Source of the DNA: Gnetum montanum
Lineage: Eukaryota > Streptophyta > Gnetopsida > Gnetales > Gnetaceae
Reading direction: 5' to 3'
NCBI GenBank assembly: GCA_015680685.1
Contig: MNCI01030420.1
Coordinates: forward strand, 482,018-546,017
Length of the DNA: 64,000 nucleotides
Shown: positions 35,177 to 46,924 of the stretch, one piece after another
Position numbering within the stretch: the stretch's first letter is position 1
Layout of the letters: every line of letters begins with the position of its first letter
The notes under the pieces: generated by a model
Told to the model about the DNA's origin: nothing
What the model saw: only the letters and a program-made list of their open reading frames with translations
Databases searched by the model: none
Position numbers and translations under genes: made by a program

Positions 35177-35188
35177 GTTGTGGGGGTA
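35177..35188 (+). other. Element B polypurine tract
   Basis: GTTGTGGGGGTA directly precedes the 3' LTR start TGATGAAG; the G run is the probable primer for plus-strand synthesis. Confidence 0.7.
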
Positions 35189-35996
35189 TGATGAAGTGTC
35201 ATTGGTCGATGCATTTACTAGGCCACGTATATAGGATCCCATATACATGGCTGCGTTGATGCGGCCCTATATATGTAGCCCCATCGGCACATCTGTCCAT
35301 GCATCGATGTGGCCCTGTTTATGTAGCATCTATTTTGGCCTATAAATAAGTGCGCTCCCACCACACTTCTTTATTCTTTTTTCAATTGTAGCGAAGCTCT
35401 TGCAGTTTGTTCTCGTGAGAGTTAGAATATTTTCTAAGTGCCCACAACATGTGTAAAAAAAGTAATCAGCTCTTTATTCGAGTGTTGATGTATCTGAGCC
35501 CATTGGTGTGAACGGTAATAAAGATGAACTCTTCAAGCATTCCTTGCAGCATTTGGACTTAGCTATTTAATGCATTTAATAGTTTAATATGTGTATGTTT
35601 TGATAATTACTTAAGTTTCTATTATTGTTATTTTAATCGCTATCGCTATCTATTAGTTCGTAAAAACCATAAGTACGACCATCTCGAATGTAAACCCAAC
35701 ACTTGATAACCCAGTGACGCTTAATGTCTGGTAACCCAGTAGTGTTTAGGAGATGCTCAAAATGTGTCCAAAAGATGGGATCGGATACTTATGCTAGGAG
35801 TAGTTAAGATATAGATTAAGATAATAATAGTTTACTTAATATTCTAGCCTTAGTTTCCAAGATAGTTAGATGCCAAAAGATAAGTTAAAAGCTATAAAAA
35901 TCATTAGCCTTAATCTCACTTAACCATCGCAAACAAAACATCACAAGTGAGGTTAGGAGGACAACTATTGTTCTAACCTAAGGTCTTGCTAGTTAG
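35189..35996 (+). repeat. Element B 3' LTR, part 1
   Basis: Starts TGATGAAGTG and matches 6097 onward, with the TATA box TATAAATA at 35341-35348. Cut by element D after GTTAG (35992-35996); continues at 55946-56050. Confidence 0.93.
35992..35996. other. Target-site duplication of element D, left copy
   Basis: GTTAG precedes the TGTAGCAACC terminus. An identical GTTAG follows the right LTR at 55941-55945. Confidence 0.92.
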
Positions 35997-37613
35997 TGTA
36001 GCAACCAAAAATGTCAGTAGTTGGAAAACATCGAGGGGTCAGAGGGCATGAAAAATTTGACCCCATACCCGCGAAAGGGTCATGCTAGTTATGTGTGGAA
36101 ACGGGGCACCCTAAACTGTCTAGTCGATCAAACAGGGACTTAATCAGCATCTATATAGCCTTTTGCAACATATATTTTGAAACATGAGTGAAAATGCAAA
36201 GTAATGCTTGAAAGTAAATAAGGTAGAAAAAATAGTGCAAAATGCAACAATAAACAAGGAACAAAGTAAAATGTAGCTAGAAAAATGCACTGCTCTGAAG
36301 CTACAAGTTTGCTCTGTCAAGGCGGATACAGTCGGTTGCATAGCACGGTGGAGTGTAGAGATCCCAAGAGTAACCAGGACATGTAGCACAAAACAGGTTG
36401 TGTGCTTGGATGTGGACTTAGGTGTTGACAATGCGAGGATTCTACCGAGGTGATAGAAGGAGAATGGAATAAGATGCTAGCTGAAAATGCTACTTGTTTG
36501 CAATGCAAAATAGAAAGCTTATAATGCTTGGTGTTACAACATGCCTGAAAGAGAACTTGAGTGCTAGAGGAAAAGTCCAAGAGTCCAGAAAGATTCAAAC
36601 TGGATGAATTCAACACTGCTAGCTCCAAAAAAATTCTAAACCATTTGAATGCTGCTTTCCAGGGTATTTATAGGATCGAAGGCACATAAAAGGGGTAGTT
36701 TGGGTGCCACATGCCTTGGGCCCATGTTGGTTTGCTTATGCTGCACATGCCCTACATGACCATTGTAATGTCAGCCTATCGTACCGCAACTATGCGCTTG
36801 CCACACCATAATTATGTCGTCATCATCTGGATACATGTGCCAACAGTCCAATTAGGTGAAGTGCATTGATGTTACACAACCACCAGCATGCCTTGCTATG
36901 CTTTGTAGTGTAGCATGCTTGGCATAGCATAGCACCTTGTCACACATTCTGCTACATGTGTTGTACGCTTACTACACTATGCTATGCTACATAGCATAGT
37001 GACTTGCCTTAGTCACGAAAACCTTTGTCGATTTGCAAACTTTGCTTTCGCGGGACTTGCAAACTTGTTGATTCTGCCCTTTGAGCTACCTTCTATCCCT
37101 TTCATAGGATTGCTACACCTCGCTGCGCCATATAGCTCAGCATAGCATAGCAGTAGACATGGTCCGCTGCTTCCTAATGGAAAGGGACATTATTGAGGGA
37201 CTTAAGGTTGAGCGAGGGAACTGCCTATATAGCTGTTACCATGCTACGCTATACCTCGTAGCATAGCGTGGCACTTTATTCTGCAGTTGCTTTCTGAAGC
37301 TTCCTATGCTACATAGCAGGGTGTAGCATAGCGTACTAGACTTCGTGACTTAAAAAACTTGTCGAACTATTTCGTGTATCCAGAATGCTACTGCCAACTC
37401 CACGTACCATTTTTGAGTAGGCTATCGGTTGGGCAAGCTACTTGGGTGGATAGGAAGGGTGACCCGTAGAGCTTGTTCATACCCAAAGTAGAAAATTTGC
37501 TGAACTAGCTAACCTGAACTCAGAGCATTCTCCTCCCGAAGAATTGTCATGGTGCTACGCAGATTGTAATGCCTAGTGAGGCAAGAATGACTTCAAATTT
37601 TCTGGGTGTTTCA
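35997..37613 (-). repeat. Element D 3' LTR (left copy)
   Basis: A 1617-bp LTR with plus-strand ends TGTAGCAACC...GTGTTTCA. TATA-type word at 36665-36672 (minus TATAAATA). Contains a perfect 12-bp inverted repeat with a 3-base loop, CACTATGCTATG / CATAGCATAGTG (36975-37001), and several other GCTACGCTA/TAGCGTAGC pairs (37105-37150, 37240-37340). Confidence 0.94.
36665..36672 (-). promoter_or_regulatory. TATA box of element D 3' LTR
   Basis: TATAAATA on the minus strand, conserved at 54985-54992 in the other LTR. Confidence 0.7.
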
Positions 37614-37626
37614 TTGGCCCCTCTTT
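37614..37626 (-). other. Element D polypurine tract
   Basis: Minus strand AAAGAGGGGCCAA abuts the LTR start TGAAACACC, identical to element C except for the last base. Confidence 0.87.
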
Positions 37627-38620
37627 GTCGACATTTGGGCAATGGGCTCGATAGATGTTGACAAAGAAAACAAAATACCGTAGCAAGCACAATGCTAGGG
37701 TTGTCTCTTGGTGGGTGTTGAGATGTTGCTTGGCTGCACTTGAGAGTGTTGCATTGGTTTTGTAGATGTTAAGGCAGAGAGCAAAGATGATGTTTAGCAG
37801 AGTCCCTCGTCAGAATGCTATGAGAGACTCATTTGCGTTTTCAACTTTGGCTGGCATTGTTCTTCAACCCCTTGTATGATAGGTGTTTCCTTCACAAAAT
37901 TGCGTTACATCCATGAAGGGTTTTGACCTGCCTACAAATGCTTTCCATACGGTGAGTTGTGTTACGCACATCATGGCATTTGCACTCTGAAGCGGTTGAG
38001 CTAGTCAAGGCACTCACTTCGTGATGCTGCAGCATTTGCTGCTATCACAAGCCATGCCCTCGGGGTGAAGGTCTTGCTGGCTGCTAGCATTATTGCAACT
38101 CTTGGACACTACCACTGGCATGTAGTGTCCAAAGCAGGAAGGCCAACAGTGGCTTTGGTAGCACTGGTATGGAGGAGCTGGTCTCCAAGGCACCGAGAGT
38201 TGCTATGGATGCGAATGCTCTAGAATCCCTACCAAAGGCATGCATGTTGAGTTCAGCTATGGGATCAATTACCACATAGCTAAACATCGTGCAAGCTGAG
38301 GTGTTGGTAAGGGGCTAGAGAGTAACAATATTGTGGCTGGGCCACAATACTGCTGAAACTCCAGCTATGGAAACTAGCCCAGGAACTACTGTTAGGGCAA
38401 TGGGCCATGGCGACGGTAGTTTTCGAGGGCCAGTATGATGCCATACAACATCTTCGAAGGATCATCATGATGCCAACGATGGCGACATCACCTGTATCCT
38501 AGACTGCATTCTCATTGCATCGTGAACTACGTTCTGGAACTACGATGTCCCGCCCACACGTCTACATTATGCATGCTCGTTCGATGTGTATTTGACGTAG
38601 ATGCATGCTGGGGATGCGAC
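37627..38620. other. Element D 3' noncoding region
   Basis: About 1 kb without a supported coding region, between PPT and array D1. It shares the GTGAGTTGTGTTACGCAC word (near 37950) with the 3' noncoding region of C. Confidence 0.5.
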
Positions 38621-38627
38621 GTAAACC

Positions 38628-38915
38628 TAGTTTAAGGTCTTGGTAGACCATGTGCTGGTTTAAGATCCCAGTAGACCGTACATGCTAATTTAATATTGTA
38701 GTGGATGAGCAGTGCCAATTTATAGTAATAGTAGATTAGCAGTTCCAGTTTTACATCGTAGCGGATGGTTGCCGCTAGTTTAACATCGTAGCGAACGTTG
38801 TTCGATGTTGCTAGTTTACCGTCATTGTGGAAACTGCTCGGTGCGATTTCCAGTTTATCGTCTTAGCGTATAGTGCTCATTGTGATTGCCAGTTTATCGT
38901 CGTAGTGGACGGTGC
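38628..38915. repeat. Hairpin-motif array D1 (before integrase)
   Basis: About nine copies of CTAGTTTA plus hairpin. Clear stems: GGTCT/AGACC (38636-38649), CATC/GATG (38754-38767) and CGTC/GACG (38898-38911). Other copies are decayed. Same position in the element as array C1. Confidence 0.78.
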
Positions 38916-38929
38916 TCATTGTTGCCATT

Positions 38930-40100
38930 GTGCTTCAGATGTATTACGGCTTGAGATACGAGTGATTCACCGAGTTGGTGAACTCGTTGCTGTCCACATC
39001 CACTAGCTTGAAGGCTCCATTCCTAAAGGCTTTAGTGACCATGTAAGGACCTTCCCAATTGGCTGAGAATTTTCTCACATGCTCACAGACGGCCTTGAGG
39101 ACGAGGTATCCCTTCTGCACTGGTCGTCGATGCGGATCTGCATGGTGCTTCTGCTGCTACTTGCATTGGTAGTGCTCGATGCGTCTCAGTGTCTACGTGC
39201 GCTCCTCCTCCACTGAGTCAAGGTCAATGATTCACGACTCGTTATTCTGGGCTTTACTCATGACATTCATGAGGATCATTTGAAGTGATGGTACCTGCAA
39301 CTCAAGAGGCAACATAGCTTCAGATCTATAAACAAGGCTATAAGGCGTCTTACTTGTTGCAGTCCTGCACGTCGTTCGGTAGGCCCACAAGACGTAGAGG
39401 ATTTGCTCATGCCACCACCTCTTGCTATTGTTAAGCATCTGCTTCAGTAAGTTGATAATGGACTTATTTATAGCCTCTTCCTACCTGTTCGCCTATAGAT
39501 AATAAGGGGAAGAAAATGATTATTTAATGCCTAGATTGCTACAGAAGGTTTGGGTTTCCGTACTGCTGAACTGTGGCCCATTGTCAATCACAATAGTCAT
39601 TGGAAGCACAAACCTTATTATGATGTTGTCGAGGATCAAATGGTAGATTTGCTAAGACGTCGTTTTCCTCAGGGGAATAGCTTCCACCCACTTAGTAAAA
39701 TACTTAGTGGTGGTGATAATGAAGCTATGCCCTATAGAGGACTTAGGCGTGATAGGCCCTATAAGGTCTAATCCCCATCGTTGGAAGGGCCACATGATTT
39801 GCGTTGGGTGTAGGTCTATAGGTGAGACGTGTATGAGATTTGTGTATATCTGGCACGTGTCACATGTCTTGACTTTTGATAGGCAGTTGTGCTCCATGTA
39901 GGGCCAATAGTACCCTAGGCATCTAATTTTGGCAGCCATAGCCTTGGGTGCTATGTGTCCACCGCAAAGCCCCTCCTGAACCTCGTTAACTACCTTTTGC
40001 GCTTGCTCGCCACCCATGCATGCTAGCAATATCCCATCATAGGAACGTTGACATAGGGCATCACTTCCCATGAGCATGTATTGCCAGGCATGCTTACGGA
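38930..40100 (-). pseudogene. Element D integrase
   Basis: Zinc-binding domain and start of the core are in one open stretch at 39652-40077: EVQEGLCGGHIAPK, YYWPYMEH, KTCDTCQIY (the C-X2-C pair), WPFQRWGLDLIGP and FIITTTKYFTKWVEAI. Further core sequence, with the VTDNG-equivalent region near 39580-39600, is frameshifted. C-terminal sequence RTTCRTATSKTPYSLVYRSEA is at 39232-39438. The order and residues follow element C. It is disrupted but less so than C. Confidence 0.86.
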
Positions 40101-40129
40101 TTGCATCTCTCTAGGCAGATGTCAATCCA

Positions 40130-40830
40130 CCTAGGGGTTCGCCGTGTTGTAGATAAGTTTTAATGTTGGCATACCACTCCTGGGTATCCACAGCACTGAT
40201 AGATGCAATGTGTTCCCCCTGAGTGATAGGTTCTATGTACTATATAATCGAGGTTGGCAAGTTTTCTAGTGAATGTGATGGAATGTTTAACGCAAGGGTA
40301 GCTAAGGCATCTGCCATGGTGTTCTCGTTGCATGGCACGTGTTGCACATCTATGGTTGCAAATTGCTTAAGCAAGATTTTTCTTAGGTCGCAATAGGGTT
40401 GCAGGTGTGTAGCCTTGCAGCCATAGACCTCAGTGATTTGATTCACGACTAGTTGTGAATCTCCCCAAATGGCCAAGTGTTGTATGCGCAGCACTCAGGC
40501 AGTCAAGAGGCCTCTGAGTAGCCCCTCGTATTCTGCCACGTTGTTGGTGCAAGGGAACATAAATCGGTAAGCGAATGGATGCATTTCCCCAAAGGGGAAC
40601 ATGATTATGGCAGCGACGTTACTGCCTCATGTGGTTGAGGCACCATCAAAATGTAAGGTGGCTTCAAAATGCGATGGGACAATGTTGACATTGCTAACGT
40701 ATTCGTATGGGAATTCGGGGTCTATGGTTTCCTGGTCGTCGACTGGTGAGGCCGTGAGTTTGGTCGCTATGGCTTGACCCTTTGTCAACGATTGACTTAC
40801 ATAGCATAAATTGAACTCCATGGTTATTTC
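40130..40830 (-). pseudogene. Element D archaeal-type RNase H (second RNase H)
   Basis: LHFDGASTT (first Asp, about 40640-40655), YEGLLRGLL (Glu), LAIWGDSQLVVNQITEVYG (Asp, in the open stretch 40240-40494) and VPCNENTMADALATLA (Asp) give the complete D-E-D-D set. This second RNase H, placed between the Ty3-type RNase H and integrase, defines the Tat lineage. Stops near 40496 and 40627 separate the segments. Confidence 0.86.
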
Positions 40831-40833
40831 CTT

Positions 40834-42110
40834 TCATCGAGCTATCCTGCTACTTTCGTATAGGTTGTTAGTGATAGCCCGAAGTATATTGCTTTTGCAA
40901 ATCATGTTGGTTGTACTACAGAATAAGTAATGCTGCCACCTTTTTAGTGCGAACACTAAGGCCAGGAAATTCCTCTCCACTTCGTTGTATTTCACCTCGT
41001 GTGCTATTAGTGCATGACTCAGGTAATACACTGGTATCTTAGAACCGTCATCTCGCTTCTAACATAGCAGTGCCACGACAGATGTGTTGGAGGTGACAAG
41101 GTAGATAAAGAAGGATTTATCCGTTTGTGGCGGATGCACAGTTGGGAGATGTGAGAGTTCCTTCTTTAGGTCGTTGAAGGCTTGTTGACACTGGGTTTTC
41201 CATTCGAAGTTAACCCCTTTCTTTAGAAGATGTTGCATGGGGTATAACTTGTCAATCAACCTTACTATAAACCTTCGAATGAATTGCACTCTACCTTGTA
41301 AACCACGTAACTCCTTAAGGTTTGTGGGAGACACCAGGTTGATGATGACCTTGACCTTGTCAGGGTCCACCCATATGCTGGCCTCCGATACTACGAATCC
41401 TAACATGCATCCATTTTTCACCCCAAAGATGCACTTCTTAGGATTGAGGACTACCTCTAGATCGCGTGGGTGATCAATTGCCTCCTTGGACTTGACTGCT
41501 ATATCATCCACATAGTCGTTTAATGTTTCTAGGATGTAGTCACTAAAAATGTAGGTCATGGCTCGCTAGTAGGTTGCTCCAGCGTTCTTGAGCCCGAAAG
41601 GCATCATGGTATAGCATAAGGTTCCCTATTGGGTCATGAAGGTTGTTGATAGCTAGTGCTCTAGGTTAATGTGGATTTGGTTGTATCCAGAGAAATCATC
41701 CATGAAGGATAGCAGAGCATGGCCAGCCGTGGTGTCAATGAGCTGATCAATGCTTGGAAGTGGGAAGTTTTCCTTGATCGTTGCTTTGTTCAAGTTTAGG
41801 AAGTCTATACAAATTCGTATTTCTCCCGTTTTCTTCAAAACCAAAATGACGTTCGACACCCACTCTGAATAGTCAATTGCGCGGATGAAACCTACTTGGT
41901 ATAGCTTGGTGATTTCATCCCTCATGGCTAGTGCAATTTTTGGCTTAACTTTGCGAGCCTTGTAATTGATTGCCTTCATGTGTGGGTCTAGGACGATGTT
42001 GTGTTGAATCAGTTGCAGGTCTAGACCTAGCATGTCACTATACGACCATGCGAAGACATCGATATTTTCTTGCAGAATCTTAGCTACACTTTTGTGCATT
42101 TGTGTATCTG
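40834..42110 (-). pseudogene. Element D reverse transcriptase and Ty3-type RNase H
   Basis: Two long open stretches on the minus strand. At 41653-42099: IDVFAWSYSDMLGLD, HNIVLDPHMKAI, LVLKKTGEIRICIDF, SFMDDFSGYNQIHINLEH. At 41059-41559: NDYVDDIAVKS with the catalytic Y-V-D-D, LGFVVSEASI, LQGRVQFIRRFI and the start of the RNase H. RNase H continues at 40834-41031 (VKYNEVERNFLALVFALKR). A stop near 41570-41650 separates them. This is the best preserved pol segment in the window. Confidence 0.9.
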
Positions 42111-42479
42111 GAGGGAGCTGAGTCTTAGCATCTTCACCTCCCCCTTTGGCATGGTCACAAGCGTCTCGACAAGAGGATCCTCGGTTACATCCCCAGCCTC
42201 TAAGTCTAGGGATGCTTTTAAGGTTGCTATAGTGCTAGTTGTAGTCGACCCTCAGTCGATCATGTTGGGGTTCAACTATTTTGCGATCTTGCCCTATGGC
42301 CTTGCGAATGTTATAGGCATGGAAAGGTCGCGATGGATTCCCATCTCCTGCTTGACTTGCCAACATAAGATGAAAGCCTAGTTAAGAGGCATTTGTTTGT
42401 AGATATTGTGTGTAACAAAAGTTTGCAAAGAAGCGACGATATGCGACTCGTGAAGTGTGATGATGTAAAGATTGCAAGT

Positions 42480-42930
42480 TTGCCAGTTTAAGGTCATAGC
42501 AGACCACCAAGACACAAGAGTGTAGAATTGCTAAAGGTGTAAAATTGTTGATGTAAAGTGTGAAGTTGTGTGACTGTCGATATGCAAATGCCAAGCTACT
42601 AGTTCAGTGTCATTTCGAACTGCCAAATTGTAACATGTAGAATCTTAACATGTAAAATGATAGTATGCAAAACGGAAAACTGTGAGTATGAGAAGTCCCA
42701 AACCGTTAATGTGAAAATACAAACTATAGACATGAAAACAAGAAACTGTGATACTGCCTATGTGGAAGAAGATGCGACAACTGCTGATGTAAGAATGTGG
42801 TGTGGTTAGTTTACCATCATTACGGACCACGAATGCAATGAGCTGAAACTGCTAATTTAGGGTCTTTTCGGACCTTTAGGGGTGCAACTATGTTAGGATT
42901 GCTAGTTTAAGGTCCTTTTGGACCCTTAAT
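42480..42930. repeat. Hairpin-motif array D2 (between RT and antisense gene)
   Basis: Five spaced copies. Stems: GGTC/GACC (42492-42505), GGTC/GACC with loop TTTTCG (42861-42874) and GGTCC/GGACC with loop TTTT (42911-42924), plus decayed copies near 42600 and 42810. Same position in the element as array C2. Confidence 0.8.
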
Positions 42931-45900
42931 AAAAAAATATATATTTTTTTATTTTCGGGAATGCAAGTAGTTGGCTCGAAGCATGTCAAGGCTTAAATGC
43001 TAACAGTGCTATGCTGTCATGGCGAGCATGCTACGCTGTATGATACACCCCACATTAATCAGAGAGAGAGGGAGGCAAGTTTCTGCATCTTATCATAATG
43101 GTCATAAATAGGGGTTAAACCTTGGAAATTTTTCCATTTTCACCATAAGAGCGTAGAGCCCACATTAGAGCACAAGGCGATTTCAGAGCCCGAAGCAATT
43201 GTGTTAATCGACTTGTAAGGCAAGTTTTCTAGTGAAAGGTGTAAATCTGCAAGCAGGACAATGGCTCCTAAGACTCATTTGGCACTTGCAAAGGTCAAGG
43301 AGGTGAAGAAGACCCTAGGGCATGTGCCATAAGCACACGTTGCAACGTGGAAGAGCATACCGTTGGCCCAGTAGGTTACTATGCCCCCTTCACTTTTTTG
43401 TTTTGCGCTTTCTGTAGTTCTTTCCTCTCATTTTGCGTCCTATTTGTTTTGCGTTCATTCTTGGCTACCTATGTTTTCTGTGGTCACATCATTTTAACCT
43501 TTGCATCGCTGCTGTCGCCGTTTTGGTCATGGAAGATGCATAAATGTTACATCGTGATTGCATGCAAGGCCACTAAAACCGCCACTGCCACAGTTGTCAT
43601 AATCGCAGGGGCTAGAGTAGTTTAGCTACTTGACCCTAGCATGTCATAACGTAAAACCTTTGAGAGGGCTAGGCCATGTGTGATGTGGTAACATGACACG
43701 TGTTTTGCTAGGGCATGTCATCAATTGTTTCACTACTAGGCTAGGCTTATTTGCATGTTCTTGCTACACTAGGCTTTCATGCCCTTGCTACGTTACGTAC
43801 GAGCAGAGAGTTGTGCTATGCTATATACATGGACTACTAGACATTGCTACGTTGCACATGTATTGTCTTTAAGTATGATGCTAAGATTTGCTGATTGTAT
43901 CGTGCAGGGTGGGGTCGAGGCCCCAGCTGATCATTTTGGAAATTAGAGGGGTCTTGTGCCATGTGAGTAGACATGTGGCCAACACCCATCCTCCCTAGAT
44001 ACATATGAGAGAGTGAGTGGTCTGGTTTAGAGAAGGGGCATGAGACTTCTTGCAATTCCTTCTCGACCACTTTAGTGTGATTGTTTGATCTTCCCTAGAG
44101 GAGAATGAGGCATCCATCATAATAGAAGCCATGTTACCTGGGGCCAATTGGGGCATTCTAAGGTTTTTTACTGAAGGGGAAACCCTGAGCAGGCAGGGAG
44201 AGGGATCCAGCCAACACTCAATAGGGTTGAGGCATTTAGCATGGATCTGGGACATGCCTGAATACAACTGCTACCACAAGTTCAACACATTGTACCTCGC
44301 ATGTTACATGGCGACATGCTTTCAGAACCCACAGGGGACTGTCTATTGTGCTAGCGGGTGAGTTTTGTATCCTTGCTCCGCTGTGTTGTGCAACACTGAC
44401 CATACTGGCCGAATGCTAATAGTGTGTGTTTTTCATCAGGTTCTTCATCAATGATGCAGGGGTTCATGATCGATCGGGTCTGTTGGCTATAGCGCAACTA
44501 GCCCTAGAAGAGTTCTCTTCTGCCAAGAACCTACAAGCGAGTGTGATTGGTCAGTGCGGGGTAGAATACCATTCCTACCCAAGTATGTTTTATGTTTTCT
44601 ACGATCAGTGTAAGGAGAAGGGTTGGCTGGATAAGGAGTCGGTAGAACCCTTCAAGATGGTCACAGTTGAAGAAGCTCTGGTTGATCTCCCGTTGTTCTC
44701 ATTACCATACAGACTCAGTGGGTTAAAAAGTAAGTGTTGTATGCTCAAGTGTTTTTGCAATCCTTGTATTTCCTATGTCATTATGCTAAGTGTGTTTTTT
44801 GTAAAAACTGTTGCAGGAGTGAGGAAGCCCTAGGAGGTGATGGTGGTAACTGTCGAGATGCAGGGGACCAACATCTACTTCAAATACGGTAGAGTAGCGG
44901 TGAGCCAGAACTGGCTAGACCAAGGGGCCTCTGACTCTTTGGTCAAGAATGTTCAAAAGGCAGGGCTCATGGATCTGTTCATGGCCCTGAATCTGAGCTT
45001 TACTACCGCTGAGATGCTTTCCCTAGTCAACTCCTTCTCTAAGAGAGTGGGTCATTTCTGCACGCGCGTACAGGACATGTGGGTGATCATTGAAATCAAT
45101 GACCAGTTGTTCACGGACCTATTCAGCGTTCCTGCTGATGGCGTCCCCATAGGGTTGAGGCTCAAGTAGGAGTTGACCCTTCAGAAAAAGAATATCAAAG
45201 AGTGGTTGCGGCTCATTAAGGAGTGAAAAGGGTTCTCCATGGATAAGCTTAAGGGAGGCCTTGCCATGGAAATATACCCGATTTTCCGTGCCCGTGCATT
45301 CCCCCAACTGCTCACCCAAGGGAAAGTCCTAGGGCTCAAGCAGGCCTGGATAATATGGGAGGTTATGGAAGAAGAGGCCCATTAGAACTAGGCCAGCTTC
45401 CTATGTATGGGCTTGCAGGCTGAGATTTTGGGACTCCATGAAAAAACAGAGTCCCACTCCAACATACACTATGCCTTCTACATAGTCTATTTGAAGCACT
45501 TCACAGAGTTCTTGGTGTTTCAAGAGGATGGAGTATGGGCCATGTGAGATCGCAACCAGATCCCCAAGCCGTGGATTCTATAGATCCTCCAGACCACACG
45601 AGCCCAAGATCCCCTAGAAATAATTGGGAATTCGTTGTCTGTAATGACCAAGGATTGGGTGGCTCGCAGCGTTCATGGCCAGGACAGCATAGGAAGACAC
45701 CCCTTGCTATAGCCAATAGCATGATGTAGGGGGAGCATCTCATAGCCAAGACTGTGCCCAAGGAGTTATGAAGGAAGAGGCCTCCCCCAGCTAGGGAAAT
45801 CCTTCACGTGGAGGAAGAGGAGGGACAAAGACTACAGCTTAAGCTGTAGAGGATGCAACCCCCCATTGGTAAATGCTTTCATGTAATGCTTACTTTTCTA

Positions 45901-46924
45901 TTGTTCGGTACACTATGCTATGCTAGGCACTGTAGCGTAGCGTAGCATTTGTTTTGAGCTAATTTTTTTTGGACCAATGCAAACATGCTTCTGTGCTAAC
46001 AAAGGAAGAAGAAGAAGAAGAAGAAGGTGATGAAGAAGTGTCATCCCTTAGGACGAGGGTGACTAATGAAGATATGGAGGCCCCAGTCTCAGAGGAAAGG
46101 GCCCTGGTCAACAATAAAGGAGCTCCTATCTCTAGGGTAGGGGCTCTTGTCATTATGGAGCCTCCTATCAATGAAGAGGCACCTCCCTTGAATAAAAAAG
46201 ACGCTGGTCTCCTGAAAGGAAAGGCACTAGTGCATGAGGAAGGGGCTCGTTTGGACTTGGCAGGGCCCTCCACCAAGGCTACTGTCATCATCTTACATCA
46301 GCAAGAAGAAAGACTGCAGCTAGACACTGGTGAGTTTGATGGCACGTCTACCTTATCGTAGTCCATTTTGGCCATTCCTGATATGCTTAGTCACGTAACA
46401 AGTGCCACTACTGATGTCGCAGGACCCCCTTCGATTCGTGCAGATTCATGGGCTGAGATGCTTGACAAATTTGCATTCGTGTAGAAACATATCAATCACA
46501 TGATCAAACACCTTCAGCAGGTGGACCCTAAGGTAGGTAAGTAGTAGTATTAAGCAATCTTATGTTGTTATGCTAAAAAAAAATTTTAAGTTCATTGATT
46601 TTGCTATACTAACGTGATTACTACGCTCTTTGTGTCAAGGTAGCCTCTCTGCTCAAATGGGACTCAGCACAACCTCTGAAAGTTGGCACCGTGCCTACGC
46701 TCTCACCTGACGTGACCAAGGTGTCTTGTCACATGTTCGATGAGGCTTACAAGTGCGTCTTGCACTTGGCACGCTCCCTGTGGGAGTATAAGCACGTCAA
46801 CAAGGTGTTGGTGACCATTTGGGACGCGACCACCAACAAGTGTCCTCGAACAGGATTTAGGTGCTTGCTAGTCTCTAGCAACACCAAGGTCCAAATACCT
46901 CCAAATAGACTCAGTGGTTAATGT

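Noticed and set aside
45959-46291. 110-codon minus-strand frame rich in Ser
   Set aside because: It is the complement of the poly-Glu acidic exon of the antisense gene; the splice signals and conservation with C are on the plus strand.
46865-46881. Perfect hairpin TTGCTAG-TCT-CTAGCAA with CTAA four bases beyond on the minus strand, like a Helitron 3' end
   Set aside because: The following base is A rather than the expected T, the hairpin decays in the related block near 57500, and no matching 5' TC end could be fixed at the other side.
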